Positions 17,113 through 25,273 are shown, counted from the first letter of the stretch. The stretch is 44,883 nt of DNA from an uncultured Sutterella sp. (GCA_905202595.1 CAJKSP010000019.1:1-44883), one strand, 5' to 3'. The notes: a model not told the origin generated them from the letters alone. Translations and numbers: made by a program.

Positions 17113-18267
17113 ATGCAGAGACGAACATGGCTGTCCTTTGCCGGACGCGCCGCCGGCCTTGCAGGACTTGGATGCCTCGGGCTCTCTTCGGCGCCTGCTG
17201 CCGCATATGGACGCCCGGTGCGGGTGATCCTTGTCACCTCAGGTAGCTTCCGGCGCTACCGGCGAATCTTCTTCAGCGTGATGGGAGGCTTGCAGACGCT
17301 CGGACTCATTGCGCGGATGCCTTCAGGCGTCTCAGGCGATACGGGCATTGCCAATGCGACCGGCACGGATGATCTCTGGACGTGGCTGGGCAAAAATGCC
17401 GGCGGCTCCAGCCTCGAATTTCTGCCTGACGGCCACTATGACTACGAGTTCAGCGCCGACAAGCGCCAGACTGTCCGCACACTCGTTGCTGAACGAATCG
17501 CAACAGCGAACGATGTGGATCTGATCCTCACGCTCGGCAACGAAGCGACGGTCGACATGTTCCGGCAGGAAAAGCGCATTCCGATTCTCGCGCTGGGCAC
17601 GGCCGACGCAATTGCAAGCGGGCTCGTCAAAAGCCTTGACGATTCCGGTCAGGACAATCTGCATGTCGGCATCATGGTCAATTATTTCGACTGGCAGACG
17701 AAAACCTTTCACGCTGCATGGCCCTTCCGAAGGCTGGGGCTGATTGCCGCCACGTCTCGATGGCAGGTTTCCGGCGAACCTGAGGTGCGCCGTTCGTGCG
17801 AAGCGCTCGGTGCGGAATTCTTCTTTCAGAGCTTCGTGGAAGCAGCGGACCCGGCTAAGAACGCTCAAGCAGCCAAAGGGGCGATTCTTCGACTGATCGA
17901 TCGGGGAATCGATGCGCTCGTGCTGCCGGCCTTCAGCAGCACGGACGAAGCCTTCCGCGAAGTGGTGGAGCTTCTTGAGGCGCGAGGCATCCCGAGCTTC
18001 TCTCAGTCGGGGCCTGAGCTCGTGCGCCGAGGCATTCTTCTCGGCGTTGCGGAAAGCACGTTCGAAAGCTATGGGCTCTTTGAGGCAGAAGTCATCCGAC
18101 GGGTAATTGAGCGCGAGATGCCGCGAAGCATTCGTCAGACGTACTACCAGCGCGGCCGGATCGTCGTGAATCTCTACACGGCGATGAAGCTCGGCTGGAA
18201 GCCGTCCTTCGGCTTGCTGGCTTCTGTGGAAGAGGCTTATCCAACGCAGTCCATTACGATCGGATAG
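17113..18267 (+). CDS. Periplasmic ABC-type substrate-binding protein (ABC_sub_bind family)
   Basis: A 384-residue protein of the ABC_sub_bind (PF04392-like) periplasmic binding fold. An N-terminal export signal (RRTWLSFAGRAAG, twin-arginine-like, cleavage probable after SSAPAAA) is followed by two alternating alpha/beta lobes, with LILTLGNEATVDMF and GIDALVLPAFSSTDEAF resembling the ligand-cleft strands. The ATG at 17113 follows the phosphatase stop with no gap, so the two are translationally linked. No permease or ATPase gene is adjacent. I infer that it serves as a ligand sensor for the phosphatase and not as a transporter component, by analogy with binding-protein/sensor pairs. Confidence 0.82.
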   Translation: MQRRTWLSFAGRAAGLAGLGCLGLSSAPAAAYGRPVRVILVTSGSFRRYRRIFFSVMGGLQTLGLIARMPSGVSGDTGIANATGTDDLWTWLGKNAGGSSLEFLPDGHYDYEFSADKRQTVRTLVAERIATANDVDLILTLGNEATVDMFRQEKRIPILALGTADAIASGLVKSLDDSGQDNLHVGIMVNYFDWQTKTFHAAWPFRRLGLIAATSRWQVSGEPEVRRSCEALGAEFFFQSFVEAADPAKNAQAAKGAILRLIDRGIDALVLPAFSSTDEAFREVVELLEARGIPSFSQSGPELVRRGILLGVAESTFESYGLFEAEVIRRVIEREMPRSIRQTYYQRGRIVVNLYTAMKLGWKPSFGLLASVEEAYPTQSITIG

Positions 18268-18276
18268 CGCTCGCCC

Positions 18277-18296
18277 CAGGGCCGAGAGCGGCCCTG
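18277..18296. terminator. Hairpin between convergent binding-protein gene and sctV
   Basis: CAGGGCCG (18277-18284), an AGAG loop and CGGCCCTG (18289-18296) form a perfect 8-bp hairpin in the 49-base gap between convergent stops. It can terminate from either side, although T runs are short. Confidence 0.6.
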
Positions 18297-18316
18297 AGCA
18301 GCTTTCCAGTCAATCG

Positions 18317-20410
18317 TCAAATGCGAAGCCTTGCCACCGGCTGCACCGAAATCTCCGGCGTGACTTCCTGGTACGCCATGACGGGAATTTCGTAGAACTT
18401 CGTCTCGATCAGACGGCGGACATAGCGCCGGATGTCCATGCTCACCATGATGACGGGCTTCTGCGCGCTCTTCCGGCTGCGGCCGACGGCTTGCTGAACC
18501 GCATCGAGGATGCGCTTAGAGCTCGAGGGATCGAGCGACAGAAATGCGCCTGCTGAGGTCTGTCGAATGGCTTTGCGGATGGTCTCTTCGAGCTGAGGCT
18601 CCATGAGAATGACGGGGAGCATGTTCTGCCCGCGGGAGTACATATAGCTGATCTGCCGCTTGAGGGCGCTGCGCACATACTCAGTGAGCATGACGGGATC
18701 CTTTTCGCGGGGCGCCCAGTCGATGAGCGCCTGGAGAATCGAGCGCAGATCTCGAATGGAAATGTGCTCCTGAACAAGGCGCTTGAAGATGTCGGAAATG
18801 CGCTGCATCGGCAGCAGGCGCGTGGCTTCCCGAACCAAGTCGGGGGCGCGCTCCTCCATGCGGTCGAGGAGATACTTTGTTTCCTGCATGCCGATGAAGC
18901 TGTCGGCATGGCGCGAGAGGAGAAGCGACAGGTGATAGGCAAGAATCTTCGCATGATCCATGCTGGCAATGCCTGCGGCAGCGAGCTTGGCTGCATCGCT
19001 CTTCGCCACCCAGAGCGAATCGACGTCCGGCAGGAAGGGGATGCCTTCTCTCACTGGAATCCCGAGAAGGTCGAGGTTTTCCTTCTTCTCGCGCACAATG
19101 ACGCAGTCCGGCACCAGTTCGCCTCTTGCGAGCGGAATCTCGTTGAGGTTGAGCACATAGCAGAAGGACCCGAGATTGGGGTTCGGCCGGATGTTGATGC
19201 CGGGGAAGGGCACGCCGAGATCGAGGTAGAGCGCGCGGCGCAGTTCGGCGAGCTCGGCATTCATCTCGTTGAAATTGATGGACTCGCCGAGATCGGGCGA
19301 GATGTCGAGGATGATCGGGACGGTCGGCAGGAATTCGTCGCCTGCGGAGGCCTTTGCGCGCTTCTTGGGCTTTTCGCCCACTGGCGCGAGCGTTTTTTGG
19401 AGCTCTTCCTCGGGATTGGGCTTTGCCGGCGCAGTCTTGATGCGCGAGAGCACGAGGCCGAAGAGGAAGACGGCGGCTGCCATCGTAAAGAGCTGCGGCT
19501 TCGGGAAGCCTGGGATGAGCGCGAGGAGGAAAATGAGCGCGCCCGCCATCTGCAGGGCTCGAGGCTGATTGAAGAACTGGCCGCCCACCTGAGCGCCGAG
19601 GTCTTCGCGCGTGTCGCCCGAACGAGTGATGAGAATGCCCGCTGAAATCGACACGAGGAGCGACGGAATCTGGCTCACGAGGCCGTCGCCGATGGTGAGA
19701 ATGCCGTAGAGCTGAAGGGCTTCTCCCGCTGTGAGGCCGCGCTGCGTGACGCCGATGATGGTGCCGCCGATGATGTTGATCGCAACGACGATCATGCCGG
19801 CAATGCTGTCGCCCTTGACGAACTTCATGGCGCCGTCCATGGCGCCGTACATTTTGCTCTCCATCTGCACGTCGTTACGTCGCTTCTGCGCTTCTTCCAT
19901 GTCGATCACGCCGGCACGCAGATCCGCGTCGATGGACATCTGCTTGCCGGGCATGGCATCGAGCGTGAATCGAGCGCCGACTTCAGCAACGCGTTCGGCG
20001 CCTTTGGCCACGACGAGGAACTGGATGATCGTGAGAATGAGGAAGACGACGGCGCCGACGACGAAGTTGCTGCCGGTGGCGAACTCGCCGAAGGTGTAGA
20101 TGATCTCGCCTGCATCCGCCTGGAGAAGAATGAGGCGCGTCGTGGTGATGTTGAGGCCCACGCGGAAGAGCGTCGTGAAGAGGAGCATCGTCGGGAAGGA
20201 CGAAAACTCGAGCGGCGTCTTCACGTACATCGCCATCATGAGCATGAGGAACGAAATCGTGAGATTCGCGCCGATGAGCGTGTCGACGAGGGGCGTCGGC
20301 AGCGGAATGATCATCAGCGTGACGACGACCACGAGGAGCGCCACCATGGCGATGTCGTTGTGGCGCGTGACGGAGGAGACGATGCGGGAAGCGCTGGAGA
20401 TGAAGCTCAT
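18317..20410 (-). CDS. sctV: T3SS export gate protein SctV (YscV/LcrD, FlhA family)
   Basis: Large inner-membrane export-gate subunit that forms a nonameric ring and receives substrates. The 697 residues match the family length. The N-terminal half has seven to eight membrane segments, the FHIPEP-family cytoplasmic loop is seen as RVAEVGARFTLDAMPGKQM, and the C-terminal half (from about 330) is the cytosolic ring domain. It is the last gene of a leftward operon and its ATG overlaps the stop of the YscY-like gene (ATGA at 20407-20410), which indicates translational coupling. Confidence 0.96.
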   Translation of the reverse strand: MSFISSASRIVSSVTRHNDIAMVALLVVVVTLMIIPLPTPLVDTLIGANLTISFLMLMMAMYVKTPLEFSSFPTMLLFTTLFRVGLNITTTRLILLQADAGEIIYTFGEFATGSNFVVGAVVFLILTIIQFLVVAKGAERVAEVGARFTLDAMPGKQMSIDADLRAGVIDMEEAQKRRNDVQMESKMYGAMDGAMKFVKGDSIAGMIVVAINIIGGTIIGVTQRGLTAGEALQLYGILTIGDGLVSQIPSLLVSISAGILITRSGDTREDLGAQVGGQFFNQPRALQMAGALIFLLALIPGFPKPQLFTMAAAVFLFGLVLSRIKTAPAKPNPEEELQKTLAPVGEKPKKRAKASAGDEFLPTVPIILDISPDLGESINFNEMNAELAELRRALYLDLGVPFPGINIRPNPNLGSFCYVLNLNEIPLARGELVPDCVIVREKKENLDLLGIPVREGIPFLPDVDSLWVAKSDAAKLAAAGIASMDHAKILAYHLSLLLSRHADSFIGMQETKYLLDRMEERAPDLVREATRLLPMQRISDIFKRLVQEHISIRDLRSILQALIDWAPREKDPVMLTEYVRSALKRQISYMYSRGQNMLPVILMEPQLEETIRKAIRQTSAGAFLSLDPSSSKRILDAVQQAVGRSRKSAQKPVIMVSMDIRRYVRRLIETKFYEIPVMAYQEVTPEISVQPVARLRI

Positions 20411-20799
20411 GACTGAGGCGCTCCTTCAGTGCGGGATGACGACGGGCTGCTGCCGCAGAGTCGCAGGTATTCGTCGCGCGCAGCGCAGGCTTCCTCGCGG
20501 CGCCCAAGCTGCCAGAGCGCCTGCGCCTTCAGAAGATGAAGCGTTGCTTCGCGCGTAGAGAGCGTTTGGCCGCGGAGGATCTCCTTAATCGATGCCAGGG
20601 CTTCAGCGCCGTTGCCCAATTCAATGTCGACGGCTGCAACGCCTGCTTTGGCAAAGCGGTAGTCGGAAGAGCCCGGCTCCGAAAGCTCGGCAATGGCGGC
20701 GTAGATGCGCTTTGCTCGCTCTCCGAGTCCCATCCGGAAGAAAAGATACGCAAGCACGGAAAGGGTCCGCCGCTCGCCTTCGTTGATTTCTGCAGTCAT
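20407..20799 (-). CDS. YscY-like T3SS chaperone with TPR features
   Basis: A 130-residue helical protein with tetratricopeptide-like repeats (for example YLFFRMGLGERAKRIYAAI and LLKAQALWQLGRREEACAAR). It lies directly between the YscX-like gene and sctV, the same place as yscY in the Yersinia virA operon, and has similar length (YscY is 114 residues). YscY binds YscX and SctV and is needed for export of early substrates. ATG at 20799 is chosen because the frame upstream of it is a shadow of the YscX-like gene. Assignment rests on position, size and TPR character. Confidence 0.75.
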   Translation of the reverse strand: MTAEINEGERRTLSVLAYLFFRMGLGERAKRIYAAIAELSEPGSSDYRFAKAGVAAVDIELGNGAEALASIKEILRGQTLSTREATLHLLKAQALWQLGRREEACAARDEYLRLCGSSPSSSRTEGAPQS

Positions 20800-20813
20800 A
20801 GTGTTCTGAAGTA

Positions 20814-21182
20814 TCAGCCGCCGATCATGAGGCCGCGATAGGCCGCTAGAAGCTGTCCGTTGACGAGAAGCGGCAGCACCTCTTCTTCGAGCATGGCCCT
20901 GACAGCCGGATGCTCGCTTGAGCGGAGCTTTTCTACGATCGCTTCGAGCTCGCTCGAAAAGACTTCGGGACTCACCAGCGTGCCGTCGCCTACGTTCGGA
21001 CAGAGGTAGGACTCGATGGCCGTGCGCGCATTGGCTGGTCCGTAAAGCTGATCGAGAGAGGATTCTCGCAGCTGGCTCGGGGCGAGCTCCTTGGCATCGG
21101 GAAGCTGCGTCTCTTCGGGCATCGGCATGAGCGACTGGATGCCGAGCGAGGGATTGAAGAGCGTTTGGATCGGGGAGGGCAT
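20814..21182 (-). CDS. YscX-like T3SS export factor
   Basis: A 122-residue protein, exactly the length of Yersinia YscX, in the position yscX occupies (sycN-yscX-yscY-yscV). YscX is an exported partner of YscY required for secretion in Ysc-family injectisomes. Sequence signs are limited: a Pro-rich N-terminus (MPSPIQTLFNPSLGIQSLMP), a LDQLYGP block comparable to the ERLYP segment of YscX, and a helical C-terminus. It has no clear ribosome binding site. The call depends mainly on synteny. Confidence 0.65.
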   Translation of the reverse strand: MPSPIQTLFNPSLGIQSLMPMPEETQLPDAKELAPSQLRESSLDQLYGPANARTAIESYLCPNVGDGTLVSPEVFSSELEAIVEKLRSSEHPAVRAMLEEEVLPLLVNGQLLAAYRGLMIGG

Positions 21183-21236
21183 GTCGGTGCGGTTTCAAAT
21201 AGAGCAGTCTGTGCAGACTGGCATTTTCGAGCATTC

Positions 21237-21605
21237 TCAGCCGAGCGCGCTCATGTTTTCCATTAATGCGCGCAGAGCGCGGTCAAGGTCGGCTTCGGAA
21301 AGGGAGGAAGCCGGGAGCCTGGCGCAGAGAATGAGCCGGTCGCGATGAAGGCCCGCAGCAATGGCCGGAGCGCCGCGCCGCCAGTCAAGGCGCTCGAGCG
21401 CGAGCCGGTAGCGTTGAGCGGCATCTGCCGGACGAGGCGGCGCAGCGAGCGTCATGAGAAGCGACTCTTCGGCGGAGCCTTCCCCCATTTCGAGCGTGAG
21501 CGTGCCGACTTGTTCAATCTCGAGCGCCGCTATGCCGCTTTCGCCGAGCGAGAGGCCCTCAAGGCCGAGGCGCCGTCCAAAGGACTGAATTTCATCTTGA
21601 AGCAT
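21237..21605 (-). CDS. SycN-like class I T3SS chaperone
   Basis: A small acidic protein of 122 residues (SycN is 123) with the alternating helix and strand pattern of CesT-fold chaperones: an N-terminal helix (EIQSFGRRLGL), strands such as ALEIEQVGTLTLEMG and RLILCARLPA, and a C-terminal amphipathic helix. It follows sctW by 21 bases, the position of sycN after yopN-tyeA. AAGGAA precedes the ATG at 21605. It probably dimerises with the YscB-like protein (27120-27578) to escort SctW. Confidence 0.75.
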   Translation of the reverse strand: MLQDEIQSFGRRLGLEGLSLGESGIAALEIEQVGTLTLEMGEGSAEESLLMTLAAPPRPADAAQRYRLALERLDWRRGAPAIAAGLHRDRLILCARLPASSLSEADLDRALRALMENMSALG

Positions 21606-21626
21606 GGAATTTCCTTCACGTTCGAA

Positions 21627-22739
21627 TTACTGGGAGGCCAGCCATTCATCTTCGCGTTCAATGGCCGCGTCGAGCGAGCTCTGACATGCGTCGGCCACTT
21701 TGACAAAGCCTTCTTCATCATTGAAGAGCGGCGTGGGAAAGCGCCGCAGCGCATTCAGAAGATCCTGTCGGAAGAGAACCTCGCGCTCGATGTCGGGCGC
21801 GCCGGCTTTCATGGCAATGCGGTCGAAGTCGCCTGGACTTACGAAGCTGCGGCCCTGGAGCTCCAAAAGGTTCCCGAGAAGCCCCATGGCATCGAGGCCG
21901 CTTTGCTTGACGCCATGAACGGACGTCCAGCGCTTCATGACGTCCGCGCACTCGAGATAGGCGCTTTTCGCGAGGCGCACGAGGCCGAGCTTCTGATGCA
22001 CATTCTCAAGATGCGTTTTTTCCATGCTCGGCACGTCGCTTGAAATGTCCGCGCTCAGCGCCGCAAAGAGAAAGTCCATCGCCTTGTCGAAGTCGTTGCC
22101 GTACTGCTTCTGAATGTCCGCGAAGACTTCCTTCACAGAGGAAAATTCGCCGACGGCGGAGCGGTAGAGGCTTCGCGCAGCTTCTGCACCGCCGACTTCA
22201 GGATAGCCGGCCTGAGCAAGCGCGCCCTGCAGGCCAAGGCGCGCAGCCTTTCCTTTCTCTGCAAGGAAGGCGTCTCTCGCTGCAGACAAAGCCCGCTTCT
22301 GTTCGGTCGAAATCGCAGGATCGCTTTCAAAGGCATCTGCGGCAGCTTCGAAGGCGGCCCAGGCGTCCGTCGGATCCTTGAAGGCCTCTTCAACGGCGCG
22401 CCGCATGCTCTCGGCGTCATAGGAGCGCTTCAGCCGCTCGACGCAGGAATTCATGGCTTGCGCATTGACCGAGTGCATCAGTCGGCGGTACTGCTCGAGG
22501 AGCTTTCGGCCGGCGTCGGACGTTTCTCTTTCCTTGCGCCGCGTCAGCTCGTAGTCCTTCGTGCGGTCTACGGCAAAACCGATTTCTTCTGCCGCGTCGG
22601 CAAGTATTGAAAGCGGAGACTCAACTTCGGCTACGGCATGTCCCAGAAAAACGCCCTTGGCGGCTGAAGCGGCATGCGCAGCGGCTGCGCCTTGGGAGAA
22701 ATTCGAAGAAAAGCTGCTGTTGATCCCTTCAACGGACAT
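21627..22739 (-). CDS. sctW: T3SS gatekeeper SctW (YopN-TyeA fusion)
   Basis: A 370-residue gatekeeper that blocks effector export until contact and ranks translocators ahead of effectors. The N-terminal YopN/HrpJ-like part is helical; the last 100 residues or so (LLELQGRSFVSPGDFDRIA, then IEREVLFRQDLLNALRRFP and LFNDEEG) have the TyeA pattern, so the two Yersinia genes are one polypeptide here, as in many SctW proteins. The start at 22739 (MSVEGINSS) is chosen because the longer frame upstream covers promoter-like DNA. It is first in the leftward operon and divergent from the EspA-like gene. Confidence 0.9.
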   Translation of the reverse strand: MSVEGINSSFSSNFSQGAAAAHAASAAKGVFLGHAVAEVESPLSILADAAEEIGFAVDRTKDYELTRRKERETSDAGRKLLEQYRRLMHSVNAQAMNSCVERLKRSYDAESMRRAVEEAFKDPTDAWAAFEAAADAFESDPAISTEQKRALSAARDAFLAEKGKAARLGLQGALAQAGYPEVGGAEAARSLYRSAVGEFSSVKEVFADIQKQYGNDFDKAMDFLFAALSADISSDVPSMEKTHLENVHQKLGLVRLAKSAYLECADVMKRWTSVHGVKQSGLDAMGLLGNLLELQGRSFVSPGDFDRIAMKAGAPDIEREVLFRQDLLNALRRFPTPLFNDEEGFVKVADACQSSLDAAIEREDEWLASQ

Positions 22740-23093
22740 GAGGGAGACACCTGAAAGTAGAGGAAGACTGCGCTTGGAGCCTCTCGAAGGGGAAGCCGGA
22801 GGCGGCAAGCAGAAGGAAAGGACAAGAACGCTTTTTTCGCACGCTGCAGGCCTGTCGGGCCATTGTGGCACAGTTGGAGCAAACGGCCTGAGGTGAGGCA
22901 ATCTGCTCTAGCGCGCTTGGGCGCGAAGCGTCTAACTTGGCATAAATTTTATGGCTTTGAGCATAAAATTTAGGGCCCCTTAGCGGCGTTCCATGTGCGG
23001 CGCAGGCCGAAGGGGCTTTCCATCGTCAGAAGGCTGCCGGCCGCACCGCTTCGCCGCGCTCTTGCCTATACGCCCATTCAAAGCACCCACATC
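22740..23093. promoter_or_regulatory. Divergent control region of the T3SS operons
   Basis: These 354 bases separate sctW (leftward) from the first EspA-like gene (rightward) and hold no convincing gene. The main feature is an AT-rich inverted repeat at 22943-22972 in otherwise GC-rich DNA. Both promoters probably lie around it. The 5' leader of the EspA-like gene would be over 100 bases long. Confidence 0.6.
22943..22972. promoter_or_regulatory. 11-bp AT-rich inverted repeat, candidate shared operator/promoter
   Basis: TAAATTTTATG (22943-22953) and CATAAAATTTA (22962-22972) are exact reverse complements separated by 8 bases, so the half-site centres are 19 bp apart. The half-site recurs as CATAAAATTA at 23739. 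It could be the binding site of a dimeric regulator or two back-to-back promoter elements. Confidence 0.55.
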
Positions 23094-23618
23094 ATGACAA
23101 ACAGCGTCAATTCCATCAGCACTGACAGCGTGCGCTCTATCCTTTCGGAGATCAATCTCGGCAGTTCAAGCAGCGTGCAGCTCATGTTCGCCAAGCTTCA
23201 GCTTGCGAATTCGCAGCTCTGCAAGATGAATGCGGAAAACTACCTCGACGAAATCACGAAAACGCAGGAAAAGCAGACGGAAATTGCCGACATGATCGAA
23301 AAGGCCCGCGCTTTGCAGAATGAAGCGGAAACGAAGAACACCACCACCACGATGCCTGACGAGATGGTGCAGTTCTTCAAGGACAATGGGCTTGCCATCG
23401 ATCAGCACGGCAATGGCGACAACCTGCACTATGCCGACGAGTGGGAGTTCAACATTCAGAGCCTCACGAACTTTCAGAAGAAGTTTGAAAGCTCCACGCA
23501 GACGCAGATGGTTTATCTGCAGGACTTCATCAGCCAGATGAACTCCTACCTGCAGGGCGCAAACTCCGCCATTCAGGATCAGAGCCAGGTTCTTTCCTCG
23601 ATTCTGACCGGCCGCTGA
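23094..23618 (+). CDS. EspA-like T3SS filament/tip protein, copy 1
   Basis: A 174-residue protein similar in length and pattern to EspA/SseB filament proteins: an N-terminal helix with VQLMFAKLQLANSQL (compare the EspA ILMFAYMYQAQSDL helix), a MPDEMVQFF block matching the EspA LPDEVISYI block, and a long C-terminal helix (TQTQMVYLQDFISQMNS) ending in ILTGR, where EspA ends GISLGK. EspA polymerises on the needle to bridge to the host cell. ATG at 23094 is chosen because the upstream extension is Arg/Pro-rich and non-homologous to copy 2. It is first in the rightward operon, in the place of lcrGV in Ysc systems. Confidence 0.78.
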   Translation: MTNSVNSISTDSVRSILSEINLGSSSSVQLMFAKLQLANSQLCKMNAENYLDEITKTQEKQTEIADMIEKARALQNEAETKNTTTTMPDEMVQFFKDNGLAIDQHGNGDNLHYADEWEFNIQSLTNFQKKFESSTQTQMVYLQDFISQMNSYLQGANSAIQDQSQVLSSILTGR

Positions 23619-23738
23619 TCCAAGAACCGGACTGGGGTGAGGCTTGAAATAGTTAATTTGCAGCGATCTCAAAAGAGGTCTGGAAAATTCATCTTTTCGG
23701 TTTCAAGCCATGGTCCCTTGTTCGGCGTTCAGCATCCC

Positions 23739-23748
23739 CATAAAATTA
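23739..23748 (+). promoter_or_regulatory. Recurrence of the CATAAAATT half-site
   Basis: CATAAAATTA, followed by GCCTATGGCT, lies about 100 bases before the coiled-coil gene. The main divergent region has CATAAATTTTATGGCT, so the two share the CATAAA half-site and a downstream TATGGCT. This suggests a second regulated promoter inside the filament gene cluster. Confidence 0.35.
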
Positions 23749-23849
23749 GCCTATGGCTCGCGGCGAGCGCTTTGAGCACTTTCAGACTTACTTCGAAGCA
23801 GCGCAGCCAGCCGCCGGGCTGTTCCTATTCTTACTGTAGAGAAATCATT

Positions 23850-24140
23850 ATGTTGTCAGAAAATCAGAAGCGTCAGCGCGATGCGCTCGAGCGCCTTAAG
23901 GCCGAATTTCAGCGGCTCATTCAGGAGCAGGATCTTCTTATGAAGAAGCTCGGCGTGAGCGAAGCCGATCTGAAGGAGGCTTCTGCCGCCGGTCTTCCCC
24001 AGAACGTCACGGCCGCAGCGGACGAAGCCAAAGCGCAGGCGGAAAAGGCCGGCCGCGAGGCTGCCGCTGCGCTTGAGGCGGAGCTCAAGGGCGGCGACGC
24101 CCCGGCTGCGCCGCGCCGCCGCCGCGGTCTTGCTGTCTAA
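23850..24140 (+). CDS. Small coiled-coil protein, candidate filament chaperone (LcrG/CesA-like)
   Basis: A 96-residue protein with a heptad-rich N-terminal half (QRDALERLKAEFQRLIQEQDLLMKKLGV), an Ala/Glu-rich helix, and a basic tail (APRRRRGLAV). It sits between two EspA-like genes, where Ysc systems have lcrG (95 residues, coiled coil, chaperone of the tip protein LcrV) and where EspA systems use CesA-type coiled-coil chaperones. I infer a chaperone for the filament proteins. The 23850 ATG follows GTAGAG; a longer frame from 23637 covers the promoter-like stretch. No direct sequence homology to LcrG or CesA is claimed. Confidence 0.65.
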   Translation: MLSENQKRQRDALERLKAEFQRLIQEQDLLMKKLGVSEADLKEASAAGLPQNVTAAADEAKAQAEKAGREAAAALEAELKGGDAPAAPRRRRGLAV

Positions 24141-24190
24141 TGGCGGCAAGAAAGAAACAGTGCCAGAAACGACCTCAAGGACAAGATGCC

Positions 24191-24712
24191 ATGACTGAAA
24201 GCACCAACTCCGTCAGCACGAGCAGCATTCGGGAAATTCTTTCCGAAATCAACCTCGGCAGTTCAAGCAGCGTGCAGCTGATGTTTGCCAAGCTGCAGCT
24301 GGCCAATTCGCAGCTCTGCAAGCTCAATGCAGAAAACTACCTCGAGCAGATCACCAAAACGCAGGAAAAGCAGACGGAAATCGCCGACATGATCGAGAAG
24401 GCCCGCGCCCTGCAGAACACGGCGGAGACGAAAGGCGGCTGCACGGACATGCCGCAGGAAATGGTGGACTTCTTCAAAAACAACGGGCTTTCCTACGACA
24501 TGGACGGCAACGACGTCCATCACAACAAGGACGAATGGGAATACAACATTCAGAGCCTGACGAACTATCAGAAGAAATTCGAAAGCTCCACGCAGACGCA
24601 GATGGTCTATCTGCAGGACTTCATCAGCCAGATGAACTCCTACCTGCAGGGCGCAAACTCTGCGATCCAGGAGCAGAGCCAGGTGCTCACCTCGATCCTT
24701 ACGGGCCGGTAA
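24191..24712 (+). CDS. EspA-like T3SS filament/tip protein, copy 2
   Basis: A 173-residue paralogue of the 23094-23618 protein. Residues of the first 80 and last 55 are almost identical between copies, including at the DNA level (the SQMNSYLQGANSAIQ segment is identical), while the region around residues 90-120 differs (GGCTDMPQEMVDFFKNNGLSYD against the copy-1 equivalent). In EspA the corresponding central region is the variable, surface-exposed part of the filament. AAGGA precedes the ATG at 24191. It is the last gene before the SycD-like chaperone. Confidence 0.78.
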   Translation: MTESTNSVSTSSIREILSEINLGSSSSVQLMFAKLQLANSQLCKLNAENYLEQITKTQEKQTEIADMIEKARALQNTAETKGGCTDMPQEMVDFFKNNGLSYDMDGNDVHHNKDEWEYNIQSLTNYQKKFESSTQTQMVYLQDFISQMNSYLQGANSAIQEQSQVLTSILTGR

Positions 24713-24775
24713 TCGACTTCTGAGGCTCGGGTCTTCTCTGCATTTTTGGTTATTAACGACGATAAAGGATTGCAA

Positions 24776-25273
24776 ATGACGGACAGCACAACGCTTGACC
24801 GCAGCAAGATCGAGAAGGTGATCGAGGCCTTCCAGCGCGGCGCCACGTTGGGTCAGGTACTCGGCGTCTCCAAGGACGAGCTGGAGAATCTTTATGCGCT
24901 TGGCCGCACGCTTTATGCGGCGAAGAACTTCAAGGACTCGCAGGTTGTCTTTCAGATGCTCACGATCTACAACCCGAACGACGAGCGCTTCTGGCTCGGC
25001 CTGGCCGGGAGCCGCCAGGGCCTCGAGAACTATGAAGGCGCCATCGATGCGTATCAGCTGGCCGCCATTCGCAACGGCATGAAGGATCCGACGCCGCTTC
25101 TCTATGCGGTTCGGTGCATGCTCAAGCTCAACCGCAAGGAAGATGCCATCGGCGGCCTCGAGGGCATTGTGCTCATCGGCGACGAAAGCCTGCCGGAAGT
25201 GAAGAAGTGCCATATTCAGGCAAAGGCGCTACTGCAGCTCCTGAAGAGCGGTCAGAAGGAGTCTGCAGAATGA
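24776..25273 (+). CDS. Class II T3SS chaperone, SycD/LcrH/SicA family
   Basis: A 165-residue TPR chaperone for the two hydrophobic translocators. Three repeats are visible: LENLYALGRTLYAAKNFKDSQ, RFWLGLAGSRQGLENYEGAI and LLYAVRCMLKLNRKEDAI, the standard SycD layout, with an N-terminal helix before them. AAAGGA at 24764-24769 supports the ATG at 24776. Its stop overlaps the start of sctE (ATGA at 25270-25273), so chaperone and client are translationally coupled. In LcrH/SicA systems the free chaperone can also act in gene regulation; nothing here shows that directly. Confidence 0.92.
   Translation: MTDSTTLDRSKIEKVIEAFQRGATLGQVLGVSKDELENLYALGRTLYAAKNFKDSQVVFQMLTIYNPNDERFWLGLAGSRQGLENYEGAIDAYQLAAIRNGMKDPTPLLYAVRCMLKLNRKEDAIGGLEGIVLIGDESLPEVKKCHIQAKALLQLLKSGQKESAE

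Noticed and set aside
20800..21234. N-terminal extension of the YscY-like gene up to 21234
   Set aside because: This part of the frame is the shadow of the YscX-like gene, Arg/His-rich, and an ATG at 20799 gives the expected protein length.
22864..22880. Possible sigma54 promoter (TGGCAC) upstream of the filament genes
   Set aside because: The -12 element does not match TTGCA at the required spacing.
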